From the NCBI GenBank assembly GCA_050246115.1, contig JBFWWP010000020.1, forward strand, positions 53,073 to 117,072: a stretch of DNA of 64,000 nt, in the 5' to 3' direction. Source of the DNA: JBFWWP01 sp050246115 (GTDB lineage: Bacteria > Planctomycetota > UBA8108 > UBA1146 > JAJFFE01). The translations under genes and the position numbers were made by a program. The notes under the pieces are model-generated. The model saw only the letters and a program-made list of their open reading frames with translations, did not search any database and was not told where the DNA came from. Shown in pieces: positions 38,169-46,926 of this stretch; position 1 is the stretch's first letter, and the number at the start of each line of letters is the position of its first letter.

Positions 38169-38959
38169 GTGGTCCCGTCCTCACCGGCATCCTTGGGGTG
38201 ATTGGCGGCATGATTGCCGTCATGACCGTCCTGTGGGTGGTTCAGTGTCGAACCCGGAACGCGGGCTGGGTGGATGTCGGCTGGGCCGCGGGCCTCGCAG
38301 CGGCCGCAACGTTCTACGCGAACTGGTTCGATGGCGACCCCACGCGCCGTGCTCTCATGGGGTTCTTGGGTACCTTGTGGGGCGCGAGGCTCGCGCTCCA
38401 CCTCGCACGGCGAGTCGCTGCCGAACCCGAGGATGGACGCTATCGCCGCATGCGGGAGTACTGGGCCGGTACCGCGGACCGCAACTTCCTGTGGTTCTTC
38501 CTTGCCCAGGCGCTCCTCGTGGCGCTGTTCTCGCTCCCGTTCCTGGTGTGCGCGCGGGCGGACACCGCACTGGCCCCCGGCTGGCAAGTCGCCGCGATCG
38601 TGGTCTGGCTCACCGCGGTCGGCGGTGAGTCGATCGCCGACTGGCAACTCGCCCGCTTCCGCGCCAACCCCGCGAATCGCGGTCGCACCTGCAGGCAGGG
38701 ACTCTGGCGCACGAGCCGCCACCCCAACTACTTCTTCGAGTGGCTGCATTGGTGGAGCTACGTGCTACTCGCGATCGGTGCCCCCGGCGCGTGGCTCACC
38801 CTCCTCGGGCCGGTCCTGATGTTCGCATTCCTCTACCGGGTGACCGGCATCCCCTACACCGAGCAGCAAGCGCTGGCGAGTCGCGGGGACGACTATCGCG
38901 ACTATCAACGCACGACCAGCGCCTTCTTCCCCTGGTTCCCGAAGGGAGACGCGAAGTGA
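38165..38959 (+). CDS. DUF1295 steroid-reductase-like membrane protein
   Basis: 264 residues, polytopic (6-7 helices). The C-terminal part has the DUF1295 / isoprenylcysteine-methyltransferase-like signature GLWRTSRHPNYFFEWLHWW (~residues 178-197) and the end GDDYRDYQRTTSAFFPWFP. Members resemble 5-alpha-steroid reductases and ICMT; here a lipid reductase or methyl-transfer role is inferred. Similar membrane proteins sit in the mycobacterial sigK locus (Rv0446c). Confidence 0.86.
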   Translation: MSGPVLTGILGVIGGMIAVMTVLWVVQCRTRNAGWVDVGWAAGLAAAATFYANWFDGDPTRRALMGFLGTLWGARLALHLARRVAAEPEDGRYRRMREYWAGTADRNFLWFFLAQALLVALFSLPFLVCARADTALAPGWQVAAIVVWLTAVGGESIADWQLARFRANPANRGRTCRQGLWRTSRHPNYFFEWLHWWSYVLLAIGAPGAWLTLLGPVLMFAFLYRVTGIPYTEQQALASRGDDYRDYQRTTSAFFPWFPKGDAK

Positions 38960-39996
38960 ATCTCGGCCTCCGCCTCGCCGAGCGCGGCTACGTACCGGAC
39001 CGCCTGGTGCGCTATGGCATTCGACACTTGCTCCGGCGCCGACTCCGCGAGGAACGCCTGCGCAACCGTGAAGCGCTGCTTCGCGAGTTCCGCGCGAGCC
39101 CGGTGGCGGTCGCGACTCACGCTGCGAACGAACAGCACTATGAACTCCCGGCCGCCTTCTTCGAACTCGTCTTGGGTCCGCACCTGAAGTACTCGAGCGC
39201 GTGGTGGGACGATACGACGGCGAATCTGGAGGACGCCGAAGCGGCAATGCTGCGGCTCACGTGCGACCGCGCGATGCTCCGGGACGGCCAACAGATCCTG
39301 GAGCTCGGGTGCGGCTGGGGATCCTTGACCCGTTGGATGGCCCGACACTATCCCCGGAGCCAGATCACCGCAGTCTCGAACTCGCACTCGCAACGAGCGT
39401 TCATCGAAGCGCGGCTGGCGGCGGAGAATCTCGGCAACGTCCGTGTGATCACGGCCGACGCGAACGTCTTCAGGCCGGACCAGAGATTCGACCGAGTGGT
39501 GTCGGTCGAAATGTTCGAGCATCTCCGAAACCCCGAACTGCTGCTACGCCGGATTGCGGACTGGCTGCTCCCCGCAGGTCGCCTCTTCGTTCACGTCTTC
39601 TGCCACCGGAACCTCACGTACCTGTTCGGGACTCAGGCCGACGACGATTGGATGGGGCGCCACTTCTTCACCGGCGGGATGATGCCCAGTCGCGACTTGT
39701 ACCCGGCCCTCGATCATCCGCTCGAGCTCGAGCAACAGTGGGTCGTGGCGGGAACCCACTATGCGCGCACGGCGGAGGCCTGGCTGAGCAATCTGGATCG
39801 GCACCGAGCGGATGTCCTCCGGGTTATGCGTGAGATCTACGGCGCGACCGATGCGGCCCAGTGGCTGCAGCGCTGGCGCATGTTCTTCTTGTCTTGCGCC
39901 GAGCTCTTTGCCTACGCCAACGGCGACGAGTGGCAGGTGGCGCACTATCGGTTCCGGGTTCCGTCTCCGGACCATCCGAAGGGAGAGGAATCGTGA
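38956..39996 (+). CDS. second CFA-like SAM-dependent methyltransferase
   Basis: 346 residues. SAM motif ILELGCGWGSLTRWMARHYP (~residue 115) and VVSVEMFEHLRNPELLL are CFA/MMA-like, but the protein lacks the full N-terminal lipid domain and the FIKRYIFPG segment, reading HFFTGGMMPSRDL instead. It belongs to the shorter CFA-related methyltransferases that accompany true CFA synthases in these clusters. It may act on a different lipid, for instance a further methylation. The GTG start overlaps the previous stop (GTGA), with AAGGGAG upstream. Confidence 0.86.
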   Translation: MNLGLRLAERGYVPDRLVRYGIRHLLRRRLREERLRNREALLREFRASPVAVATHAANEQHYELPAAFFELVLGPHLKYSSAWWDDTTANLEDAEAAMLRLTCDRAMLRDGQQILELGCGWGSLTRWMARHYPRSQITAVSNSHSQRAFIEARLAAENLGNVRVITADANVFRPDQRFDRVVSVEMFEHLRNPELLLRRIADWLLPAGRLFVHVFCHRNLTYLFGTQADDDWMGRHFFTGGMMPSRDLYPALDHPLELEQQWVVAGTHYARTAEAWLSNLDRHRADVLRVMREIYGATDAAQWLQRWRMFFLSCAELFAYANGDEWQVAHYRFRVPSPDHPKGEES

Positions 39997-40613
39997 CGCG
40001 CTCGACGAAGAACACCGTGCCCTGGACCTTGGCGGTACTCCTGGGTGCCGCAACCTGGCTAGGCCCCGAGCCAGCGCGGGCGGCGGACGAAGAGTTCCCG
40101 CCGACGCGCGTGATCGCGGACAAGGTGCTCCTTCGCAACGGTGTCGGCCTGTGCGAGTGGGGCATGTTCGCGATCGATCTCTACCGAGCCGCCCTCTACC
40201 TGGAACGTGTTTCGTCGGACGCCGCCGAAGTTCTTGCGTCCGAGCAGGTGAAGCGGATCGAACTGGTCTTCAGCCGTGACTTGAGCCGCAGCCAGATGCA
40301 GCGCGCCTATCGAGCTGCGTTCGCCGCCAACGCCGGAGACGGGCTCTCGGCGCTCGCGGACCGCATCGACCGCCTCTGTGAGTGGTTGTCTTCGGTGCGC
40401 GCCGGCGACCGCGTGACCTTCACTTGCGTGCCCGGCAGTGGCGTCCAAGTCGAGATCCGCGGGGAGCGGCTGGGAACGCTGACCGGCGATGATTTCGCCC
40501 GCGCGACGGTCGCGTTGTACATCGGTGCGCACCCCCCAGACCCGCAACTCAAGCGTGGCCTTCTCGGGGAGCACCCAGGGAGTGGACGCGCGGCCGAGGA
40601 GACTCGAGATTGA
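39993..40613 (+). CDS. secreted chalcone-isomerase-like protein
   Basis: 206 residues with a signal peptide (...AATWLGPEPARAAD, ~31). The mature part has the chalcone isomerase-like fold pattern: VLLRNGVGLCEWGMFAIDLYRAALYLE (~45-71) and TCVPGSGVQVEIRGERLGTL. Bacterial relatives are periplasmic and may bind fatty acids rather than flavonoids, which fits this lipid operon. GTG start, GTGA overlap with the methyltransferase. Confidence 0.85.
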   Translation: MTRSTKNTVPWTLAVLLGAATWLGPEPARAADEEFPPTRVIADKVLLRNGVGLCEWGMFAIDLYRAALYLERVSSDAAEVLASEQVKRIELVFSRDLSRSQMQRAYRAAFAANAGDGLSALADRIDRLCEWLSSVRAGDRVTFTCVPGSGVQVEIRGERLGTLTGDDFARATVALYIGAHPPDPQLKRGLLGEHPGSGRAAEETRD

Positions 40614-41047
40614 CCCAACGAAGGTTGAAGCTCGCGGCTCGAGCACGCACCGTGTTGATCGCCGGACTTGGAGTCACGAATCTCCTGTTCGGCGTCTACT
40701 GCATCGTCCGGCCGACCACGCTCGCCGAGCTCGCCGGCGTCACGAGTCCGACGGCCAGCGTCCTCGGCGAGCTACGAGCGGTGTATGGCGGACTCGTGGG
40801 AGCGCTGGGACTCGCGCTGCTGGCGATCCTGTTTCGCAAGCTCGATCGCCCCGAGCAGGTACTCCTCGGAGTTCTCTTCGCGGGGCTGTCGCTCGGCCGC
40901 CTCGTGAGCATCGTCGTGGACGGGCCTTCGGGGTTCACACTCTCGGCCTTGGGGTTCGAGGGCGGAGCCGCGGCCGTGCTCTGGTGGAACCCTACCCCTG
41001 CGGATGGCGTCCGAGCCGCGGGAACACGACCGACGGGATCCCCATGA
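40610..41047 (+). CDS. DUF4345-like membrane protein
   Basis: 145 residues, four predicted membrane helices with short loops (VLIAGLGVTNLLFGVYCI, VYGGLVGALGLALLAILF, QVLLGVLFAGLSLGRLVSI, GGAAAVLWW). Matches DUF4345-type small membrane proteins; role unknown. The start appears to be TTG overlapping the previous TGA (TTGA). Last gene of the lipid operon; 120 bp follow before the ECF sigma gene. Confidence 0.72.
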   Translation: MTQRRLKLAARARTVLIAGLGVTNLLFGVYCIVRPTTLAELAGVTSPTASVLGELRAVYGGLVGALGLALLAILFRKLDRPEQVLLGVLFAGLSLGRLVSIVVDGPSGFTLSALGFEGGAAAVLWWNPTPADGVRAAGTRPTGSP

Positions 41048-41167
41048 ACTCACGGTGCTTCCTCGGTGCCCGCGGGCGGCTCCCATCCCACCCGTGGCGC
41101 TCGGAATGGGTGCGGTGCCTTGCGCGCTGACTTCGGTCTTCGTACAGTCCCTCCCCCAGGAGTGAAC

Positions 41168-41809
41168 ATGGGGTCGAACGAACCCGAAGAACCGACTCTC
41201 CTACAGCGGATTGCACGCGGCGACGAGACCGCGGTACAGCGCGTCATCGACCAATTCGGGGGACTGGTTTGGTCCCTGGCGCGGCGCTTCTCGCGCTCGA
41301 CGACCGATGCCGAAGACGCCGTCCAAGAAGTCTTCATCGAGATTTGGTCCAACGCGGGTCGTTATGACCGAAGCATCGCGTCAGAGGCTACCTTCGTCGC
41401 CATGCTCGCACGCCGGAGGCTCATCGATCGCCTGCGCCGCCAGGGCCGCCACCCGACCGAGGAGCCCCTGTCGAGCGCGGCCGAGCTGGCGGGTCCCGGC
41501 GAGACGTTCGCGAGTGACCAAGTCGCGCTGACGGAGGAGTCCGCGCGCGCCGCGCAGTTCCTGAGCCAGCTTCGACCGGAGCAGCAGCGCGTTCTGCGAC
41601 TCTCGATCTACGATGGCTGGTCCCACCAGCGCATCTCGGACTACTTGGGGCTACCGCTGGGCACCGTGAAGACGCACGTTCGCCGCGGCCTCATTCAGTT
41701 GCGCGAGAAGCTCGGAATCCCACGGGACGCCGGTGCCACGGCGATCGGCGGAGCCGGACCCCGCGACGGTGGGCCGTCCCCGGCGGGCGCGTCGGAGGGG
41801 GTGCGATGA
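41168..41809 (+). CDS. ECF sigma factor, SigK-like
   Basis: 213 residues. Sigma-70 region 2 (IDQFGGLVWSLARRFSRSTTDAEDAVQEVFIEIW, ~27-60) and region 4 (LRPEQQRVLRLSIYDGWSHQRISDYLGLPLGTVKTHVRRGL, ~138-178); regions 1 and 3 are absent, so an ECF factor. Directs RNA polymerase to stress promoters. AGGAG five bases before the ATG; a GTG two codons earlier is an alternative. The anti-sigma gene overlaps its stop (ATGA). Position at the end of the lipid operon suggests that it controls that operon. Confidence 0.93.
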   Translation: MGSNEPEEPTLLQRIARGDETAVQRVIDQFGGLVWSLARRFSRSTTDAEDAVQEVFIEIWSNAGRYDRSIASEATFVAMLARRRLIDRLRRQGRHPTEEPLSSAAELAGPGETFASDQVALTEESARAAQFLSQLRPEQQRVLRLSIYDGWSHQRISDYLGLPLGTVKTHVRRGLIQLREKLGIPRDAGATAIGGAGPRDGGPSPAGASEGVR

Positions 41810-42681
41810 ACACCTGGCCGCACCTGCCCGATGACGCTCGGCTGCAAGAACTGCTCGCGGACCGAGCCACCGAGGGCCTCGCCGACGAGCACCATGACCA
41901 ACTCGACCGGATCCTGGAGTGTTACCCGGGCTTCCCCGACGACTGCCTGGATCTCAGTGCGGCAGCCCTCGACAACGTGTTCTCGGGAGGCGCGCTCTCC
42001 GGGGCCGCCCTGGAGCCCATGCCCCCGGAGCTGACGGAGCGGGTTCACGCGCGGGCCCGCGAATGGGTCCGCAACCTGCCCGGCGACGCGATCGCGTCGC
42101 GCCCGGGTTCTTTCTCCCCGGGTTCTTTCTCCCCGGGTTCTTTCTCCCCGGGTTCGGGCGCCCCGAAAGCGCGAACGCTCGGCGATCCTACGACCGGCGC
42201 CCTGAACGCCCGTCGCTGGGTGGGTGCTCTCGGTTGGCTCGGGGCCGCAGCCTGCCTGGCCTTGATCCTACGGCTCGAGTGGCCGGCCCCGGGCCCGCGC
42301 GCGGCCCGGGCAAATCTGCTCGCGAGCGCGGAAGACGCGGTGGTCCTCCCCTGGACCTCCTTGGGCGACCCGCGTTTCGGCGCGATCGAGGGGGACGTCG
42401 TGTGGAGTTCGTCGCGCCGAGAGGGCTACATGAGGCTGGTCGGCTTCCCGGCGACGGAATCGACCCCGACGCAGTACCAGCTGTGGATCGTCGACGGGGA
42501 CCGAGACCCGAGACCGGTGGACGGAGGCGTGTTCGACGTGCCTGCGGCCGACGGCGAAGTCGTGGTCCCGATCCGCGCGGCGTTGGACTGCCCGAGCCCG
42601 GAGAAGTTCGCGTTGACGCTCGAGAAACGCGGGGGCGTGGTCGTCTCGGCGGGCCCGCTCCTGACCAGCGCGGACTATTGA
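41806..42681 (+). CDS. RskA-like anti-sigma factor
   Basis: 291 residues. N-terminal cytoplasmic domain (~1-90) with no HxxxCxxC zinc motif, a repeat linker SPGSF x3 (~100-117), one membrane helix (WLGAAACLALILRL, ~143-156) and an outer RskA-type domain (~170-290: YMRLVGFPATESTPTQYQLW, DGGVFDVP, KFALTLEKRGGVVVSAGPL). Holds the overlapping ECF factor inactive until an envelope signal triggers release, by proteolysis in the known cases. The SPGSF linker comes from a 15-bp tandem DNA repeat and may vary in length. Confidence 0.88.
   Translation: MNTWPHLPDDARLQELLADRATEGLADEHHDQLDRILECYPGFPDDCLDLSAAALDNVFSGGALSGAALEPMPPELTERVHARAREWVRNLPGDAIASRPGSFSPGSFSPGSFSPGSGAPKARTLGDPTTGALNARRWVGALGWLGAAACLALILRLEWPAPGPRAARANLLASAEDAVVLPWTSLGDPRFGAIEGDVVWSSSRREGYMRLVGFPATESTPTQYQLWIVDGDRDPRPVDGGVFDVPAADGEVVVPIRAALDCPSPEKFALTLEKRGGVVVSAGPLLTSADY
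42102..42155 (+). repeat. 15-bp tandem repeat inside anti-sigma gene
   Basis: Three perfect copies of cccgggttctttctc (42102-42146) plus nine bases of a fourth. The unit is a multiple of three, so copy changes lengthen or shorten the SPGSF linker just before the membrane helix without breaking the frame. Confidence 0.9.
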
Positions 42682-42809
42682 AGCACCCGAGGGAACCGCG
42701 CGGTACGCCTCGTCCGTCAACCTGCTGAGGCCAGATCCCACCGAATCCAAGGCCAATCGACCCACGAAGGCTTACGGGTGGGTGACCGGGTGCGGGAAGC
42801 AGGAGACGC

Positions 42810-44459
42810 ATGCCGACTGAAGTGGACGACGGTCAACGGACCGACCCGAGCCGCGACGCCAGAGCGCCGCGGCGTGCGAGCACGCCGGAGTCACGCACTC
42901 GTATCCAAGAGAGCGTCGACACGCTGCGGCGCTCCGTGGGTCACGGGGGGCGCATTTCGCGCTCGACCTTCAACGAGTTCTTTGCCGGGGTCTGTGAAAC
43001 GCCCGAGGACATCGATCGGGTGTACGACGACCTCTCGGAACTTCACATCGAGGTCGCGGACCATGTAGACGCCAGCCCCGACCTGCCAGCGACAGGCGAA
43101 CCCGAGAACTCGGTACGCTCGGGGGACCCGCTGGTGAGCTACATGAATCAACTGGCCGCGCTGCCGCTGCTGACCCGCGCCGAGGAACTGCTCCTGGCCA
43201 AGACACTGGATGAGGCCCGACGTGAGTACCGGTCCATCGTACTTGCCAGCGGCTACTGCCAACGTGGACTCCTCGATCGTCTGGAGCCGATCGCCACCGG
43301 CGAACGGGGCGCAAAGGACGTGCTCGACGAAGCACCCGATGAGACGGGTCCGATCTCCGATCGTGCGCGGGCCAGGGTAGCCACCGCGCTCGCCGAGTGC
43401 CGCACCCTGCTGGAGCACAACGATCGCGACTTCGACGAATTGGTGCGCGGCAAACGGAACGCCGTGTTCCGCAAACGCTGCGAAGAACAGATCCGCTGGC
43501 GCGCGGAGACCATCGCCGAGACTTTGGCTCCGCTACGGTTCCATCCCGACGTCATCGACGAGCGGCGTCAGAGCTACCTGCATGCCGTTCAAGCCGTCCA
43601 GTGGAGCTTGGAGCGCAGCGGGTGTTCCAGCGACCGTCCGCCACGAACCCGCGTCGAGTCGCTCGAGAGATCGGCCCTCGAGTGTTGGCCCACGCTGCTC
43701 GAACGCGCACGCCGCCTGCGAGAACTGAGCGATCGCGCGACTGTGGCACGAAACCGCCTCTGCGTCGGCAATGTTCGACTCGTCGTCTACGTCGCCAAAG
43801 CCTACTTGCGACGAGGGCTCCCGTTGCTCGACCTCATCCAAGAGGGCAACACTGGACTGATGCGAGCCATTGACCGTTTCGACTACCAGCGCGGCTTCAA
43901 GCTCTCGACCTACGCCACATGGTGGATCCGCCAGGCCATCTCACGCGCCCTCGCCGAGCAGGGTCGCGCGGTCCGCATCCCCTATCATGTCTACGAACTC
44001 CTCTGCAAGATCTGGAGCGTGACCCGACACTGGATCGAACGCCATGGCTACGAGCCCGATGCGCACGAGATTGCCGCAGCCACCGGTGCCACCGAGAAGG
44101 AGGTACGTCTCGCTCTCAAGACCGTCGAGTACCCAGTTTCGCTTGGAACTCCGGTCGGCGACGACGACGAGACCATCGACAAGTTCCTGGCCGACGAACG
44201 TACCGAGTCGCCGCTCCAAACGGTGGCCAACAGTCTGCTACGCGATAACGTCCAGCGCGCGCTCGAGACCTTGAACTACCGGGAGCGCGAGATCCTTCGA
44301 CTGCGTTACGGCCTCGGAGGCGAGACCGCCCGCACGCTCGAAGAGATCGGACAGATGTTCAAGGTCACGCGCGAGCGGGTGCGACAGATCGAGCAGGCCG
44401 CGTTCCGCAAGCTGCGCGATCCTACCCGCCCACGACACTTGGGTTTCGCGCACGAGTGA
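42810..44459 (+). CDS. RNA polymerase sigma factor, divergent RpoD/SigA type
   Basis: 549 residues. Region 1.2 SGDPLVSYMNQLAALPLLTRAEELLLAK (~105-132), a long non-conserved helical insert (~135-300), region 2 NVRLVVYVAKAYLRRGLPLLDLIQEGNTGLMRAIDRFDYQRGFKLSTYATWWIRQAI, region 3 and region 4 (LEEIGQMFKVTRERVRQIEQAAFRKL) with a full helix-turn-helix. The N-terminus (1-60) resembles the region 1.1 of planctomycete sigma factors. The length and the region 4 match a group 1 or 2 sigma factor; whether it is the housekeeping one cannot be told here. GGAGACGC precedes the ATG. A hairpin follows at once. Confidence 0.92.
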   Translation: MPTEVDDGQRTDPSRDARAPRRASTPESRTRIQESVDTLRRSVGHGGRISRSTFNEFFAGVCETPEDIDRVYDDLSELHIEVADHVDASPDLPATGEPENSVRSGDPLVSYMNQLAALPLLTRAEELLLAKTLDEARREYRSIVLASGYCQRGLLDRLEPIATGERGAKDVLDEAPDETGPISDRARARVATALAECRTLLEHNDRDFDELVRGKRNAVFRKRCEEQIRWRAETIAETLAPLRFHPDVIDERRQSYLHAVQAVQWSLERSGCSSDRPPRTRVESLERSALECWPTLLERARRLRELSDRATVARNRLCVGNVRLVVYVAKAYLRRGLPLLDLIQEGNTGLMRAIDRFDYQRGFKLSTYATWWIRQAISRALAEQGRAVRIPYHVYELLCKIWSVTRHWIERHGYEPDAHEIAAATGATEKEVRLALKTVEYPVSLGTPVGDDDETIDKFLADERTESPLQTVANSLLRDNVQRALETLNYREREILRLRYGLGGETARTLEEIGQMFKVTRERVRQIEQAAFRKLRDPTRPRHLGFAHE

Positions 44460-44479
44460 GCGGCCACTCGGCGGCCGCT
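44459..44479 (+). terminator. hairpin at sigma factor stop
   Basis: AGCGGCC/GGCCGCT, a perfect 7-bp stem with 7-base loop, beginning on the last base of the TGA stop. No U-tract; terminator role inferred. Confidence 0.45.
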
Positions 44480-44792
44480 GGATGAGCGCGTGTCGCACGC
44501 GGATCAAGCGGGCACCGCGCCCGCCCGCTCGCCTTCGCGTTGCCCTCGCCGTGGGCTCCGCGTCTCAACGAACCCGACGCAAAGCAACCGACAGCCGGTA
44601 TCCGGGCGCGCCCCCGGCAGCATCGGCGCCTCCCGTGAAGCCGCCGCATCATCGCTGCGCCCAGCCTCCGCGAACGGCCCCCGTCGGGGCCAGCGCATGC
44701 GGTGCGAACCCGTGCCCGCTCATCCTGGGTTGTATCGAGTGTTGGTCCGTGCCATTCTCGAGGGACCGACTCGTGCGAGCCAGAAAGCGGGC
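44480..44792. other. intergenic, no gene seen
   Basis: 313 bp between the sigma factor and the threonine aldolase gene. The aldolase frame is open back to 44490 but composition (Arg/Pro/Ala) and lack of homology indicate leader, not protein. Probably holds the aldolase promoter. Confidence 0.35.
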
Positions 44793-45860
44793 ATGTCTAT
44801 GGCGACGATCGCGGACTTTCGCTCCGACACGGTAACCCAACCAACCGAAGCCATGTACGAGGCGCTGCGCACCGCTCCGCTCGGCGACGACGTCTTCGGC
44901 GACGACCCCACCGTGCACGCTCTCGAAGAACGTAGCGCCGACCTCCTCGGCAAGCCGGCCGCACTGTTCGTGCCTTCGGGCACGATGGCGAACAGCATCG
45001 CGATTGGCCTCCACACGCGCCCCGGCGATGAGCTGATCGAACTCGATGACGGACACACCTACCTGTTCGAAGCCGGCGGATCGGCACGGTTGTGGGGCGT
45101 GCACGCGCGCCCGCTCGCGGTACACGAGGGCTGCCTCGATCCTCAGCAGATCGAGGAGGCCGTGCGGCCCAACGATCCCCACTTCCCACGCTCCTCGCTC
45201 GTGATCCTGGAGAACACGCACAACCTCGGCGGCGGACGAGTCGTGCCGGTGGAACGCTTGCAGGCCGTGCGCGCCGCGTGCGAGCGCAATGGCCTGCGCT
45301 TGCACCTGGACGGCGCGCGACTGTTCAACGCCGTCGTCGCGACTGGCACCCCCGCTCGAGAGTTCGCCGCGGCTGCCGACACGGTGTCGTTCTGCCTCTC
45401 CAAGGGACTCTGCTGCCCGGTCGGCTCGATGCTCGTCGGTTCCCTGGAAGCCGTGGCCGAGGGACGCCGTCTCCGCAAGTTGTTGGGCGGCGGGATGCGT
45501 CAGGCGGGCGTGCTTGCGGCCTGTGGTCTCGTTGCCCTCGAGAGCGGGATCGAACGTTTGGCCGAGGATCATGCCCGAGCGCGCGCTTTGGCGACCGCTC
45601 TGCGTGCGCTTCCCGGCGTCGCCGTGGAGAACGACCCGCCTGACACGAACATCGTGATGGTCTCGTTCACCGACGCCCACTCCCCGGCCGACTACCGTCA
45701 TGCAACGGGCGCGCTCGCCCGCGCGGGAGTCCTGACCACGAACGTCTTTGGCCGGAAGCTGCGTTTCGTGACCCATCGGGGAATCGACGACCGCCAAGTC
45801 GCGGCCGCCGTCGACGCCGTGGCAGTGACCGCCCGAAGCCTCGGCTCCACCCGCGGGTAA
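44793..45860 (+). CDS. ltaE: low-specificity L-threonine aldolase
   Basis: 355 residues, PLP-dependent, fold type I. Cleaves L-threonine/allo-threonine to glycine and acetaldehyde. N-terminus DFRSDTVTQPTEAM, EDPTVHALE-like GDDPTVHALEERSADLLGK, the HLDGARLFNA aspartate contact, and the PLP lysine in SFCLSKGLCCPVGS. ATG at 44793, with a second ATG two codons on. A single gene with no glycine-metabolism neighbours. Confidence 0.93.
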   Translation: MSMATIADFRSDTVTQPTEAMYEALRTAPLGDDVFGDDPTVHALEERSADLLGKPAALFVPSGTMANSIAIGLHTRPGDELIELDDGHTYLFEAGGSARLWGVHARPLAVHEGCLDPQQIEEAVRPNDPHFPRSSLVILENTHNLGGGRVVPVERLQAVRAACERNGLRLHLDGARLFNAVVATGTPAREFAAAADTVSFCLSKGLCCPVGSMLVGSLEAVAEGRRLRKLLGGGMRQAGVLAACGLVALESGIERLAEDHARARALATALRALPGVAVENDPPDTNIVMVSFTDAHSPADYRHATGALARAGVLTTNVFGRKLRFVTHRGIDDRQVAAAVDAVAVTARSLGSTRG

Positions 45861-46263
45861 CACGCGCGTTCGGGGGCGCGGCGCCGCGGCGGCGGCGAAG
45901 GCGGGCCACGGGGGGCGCGACTCCGGGCCGCTCCTTGGGCGACCACCGCTCGGGTTACCCGGTTCCAGACCAATCACGGGTTGCGAACCGGCGCCTCAAC
46001 GCCCTCCCCTGAAGGCACTTGCGGACGAACCTGCCGCCCCGTCCGAGCGGTTCGTTCCGAAGTCCATCCGCTTCGGGGTACTAGGCGGGATACTCGAATC
46101 GAGCTGCGCGCTCCGACTCCCGACGAACGGGACATCCCAGTATCCTGGGACGCCACGGCCGCGCCGAACCCGGCGTCGAGGGTCGGCCGGGTCAGTTGGG
46201 AGTTCGGCGGACTCGCCGTGGATGCACGACGCGGCCGCGAGTCGGCCGACCCGAGTTGGGACC
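45861..46263. other. intergenic, promoter region of the ECF-selenoprotein unit
   Basis: 403 bp without a convincing gene. Contains a perfect 6-bp inverted repeat TCCCAG TATC CTGGGA (46135-46150) about 115 bp before the ECF start. A GGGATACTCGAATC stretch (46097-46110) is nearby; neither could be assigned as an autoregulated ECF promoter with confidence. Confidence 0.4.
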
Positions 46264-46926
46264 ATGAGAGAACATGACCGGGAGCACATGACCGACGGGA
46301 CGCCTCAAACATCGAGCCCCGCGCCCCTCGGCGACGAACCGAGCCCCAACGACGTGAGCCTGGCCATCGCGGCCCGCGACGGAGATCGGTCTGCCTTTGC
46401 CCAGCTCGTCGAACGCTACCACCGCCTGATCTACAAGATCGCCTACCACAAGTGCAATCACGCGGGCGACGCCGAGGACGTGACGCAGGAGGTCTTCCTG
46501 CATGCATTCCGCTCCTTGCCGAAACTACGCGATCCGCAGGCCTTCCTGGGGTGGTTGCTGGCGATTGCGCACCACCGCGGCAACCGCTTCTGCCGCCGGC
46601 GACAGGCGAAGGTGATCGCCTTCGAAGAAGCCCGCAAGGAACTGCGGGCGGGCAGCGAACGCCAGGAACGTGCCGCCGGGCTGGCACCGAACGGCGAGGC
46701 CGGCGAGGCCGAGCCAAACCATCTCGGTCAGTTGGTCGGATCGCTTCCGGATGAATTCCGACTCGCGCTCACGTGGAAGTACCTCGATGGGTGTTCGTAC
46801 GATCAAATCGGCGAACGCTTGAGCATGTCCTTCAACCAGGTGGACTATCTGCTCCGGCGGGCCAAGAAGGCTCTACGGCAGGTGGTCTCGCGAGAGTCGC
46901 AAAAGCGCGAAGGGAAGTCCTCGTGA
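46264..46926 (+). CDS. ECF RNA polymerase sigma factor
   Basis: About 220 residues. Region 2 LVERYHRLIYKIAYHKCNHAGDAEDVTQEVFLHAFRSL (~45-82) with the -10-recognition helix, and region 4 SLPDEFRLALTWKYLDGCSYDQIGERLSMSFNQVDYLLRRAKKAL (~160-205). The cognate anti-sigma gene overlaps its stop by 4 bases (GTGA). Start either ATG 46264 or ATG 46288, which has GGGAG three bases upstream. By context it should control the downstream selenoprotein/cytochrome pair as well as itself; that is inference. Confidence 0.92.
   Translation: MREHDREHMTDGTPQTSSPAPLGDEPSPNDVSLAIAARDGDRSAFAQLVERYHRLIYKIAYHKCNHAGDAEDVTQEVFLHAFRSLPKLRDPQAFLGWLLAIAHHRGNRFCRRRQAKVIAFEEARKELRAGSERQERAAGLAPNGEAGEAEPNHLGQLVGSLPDEFRLALTWKYLDGCSYDQIGERLSMSFNQVDYLLRRAKKALRQVVSRESQKREGKSS

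Noticed and set aside
42102..42155. Tandem repeat as a CRISPR-like array
   Set aside because: No spacers, 15-bp unit, in-frame coding repeat.
41168..42681. ChrR-type (zinc/cupin) anti-sigma for singlet oxygen
   Set aside because: No zinc HxxxCxxC and no cupin motif; the outer domain matches RskA instead.
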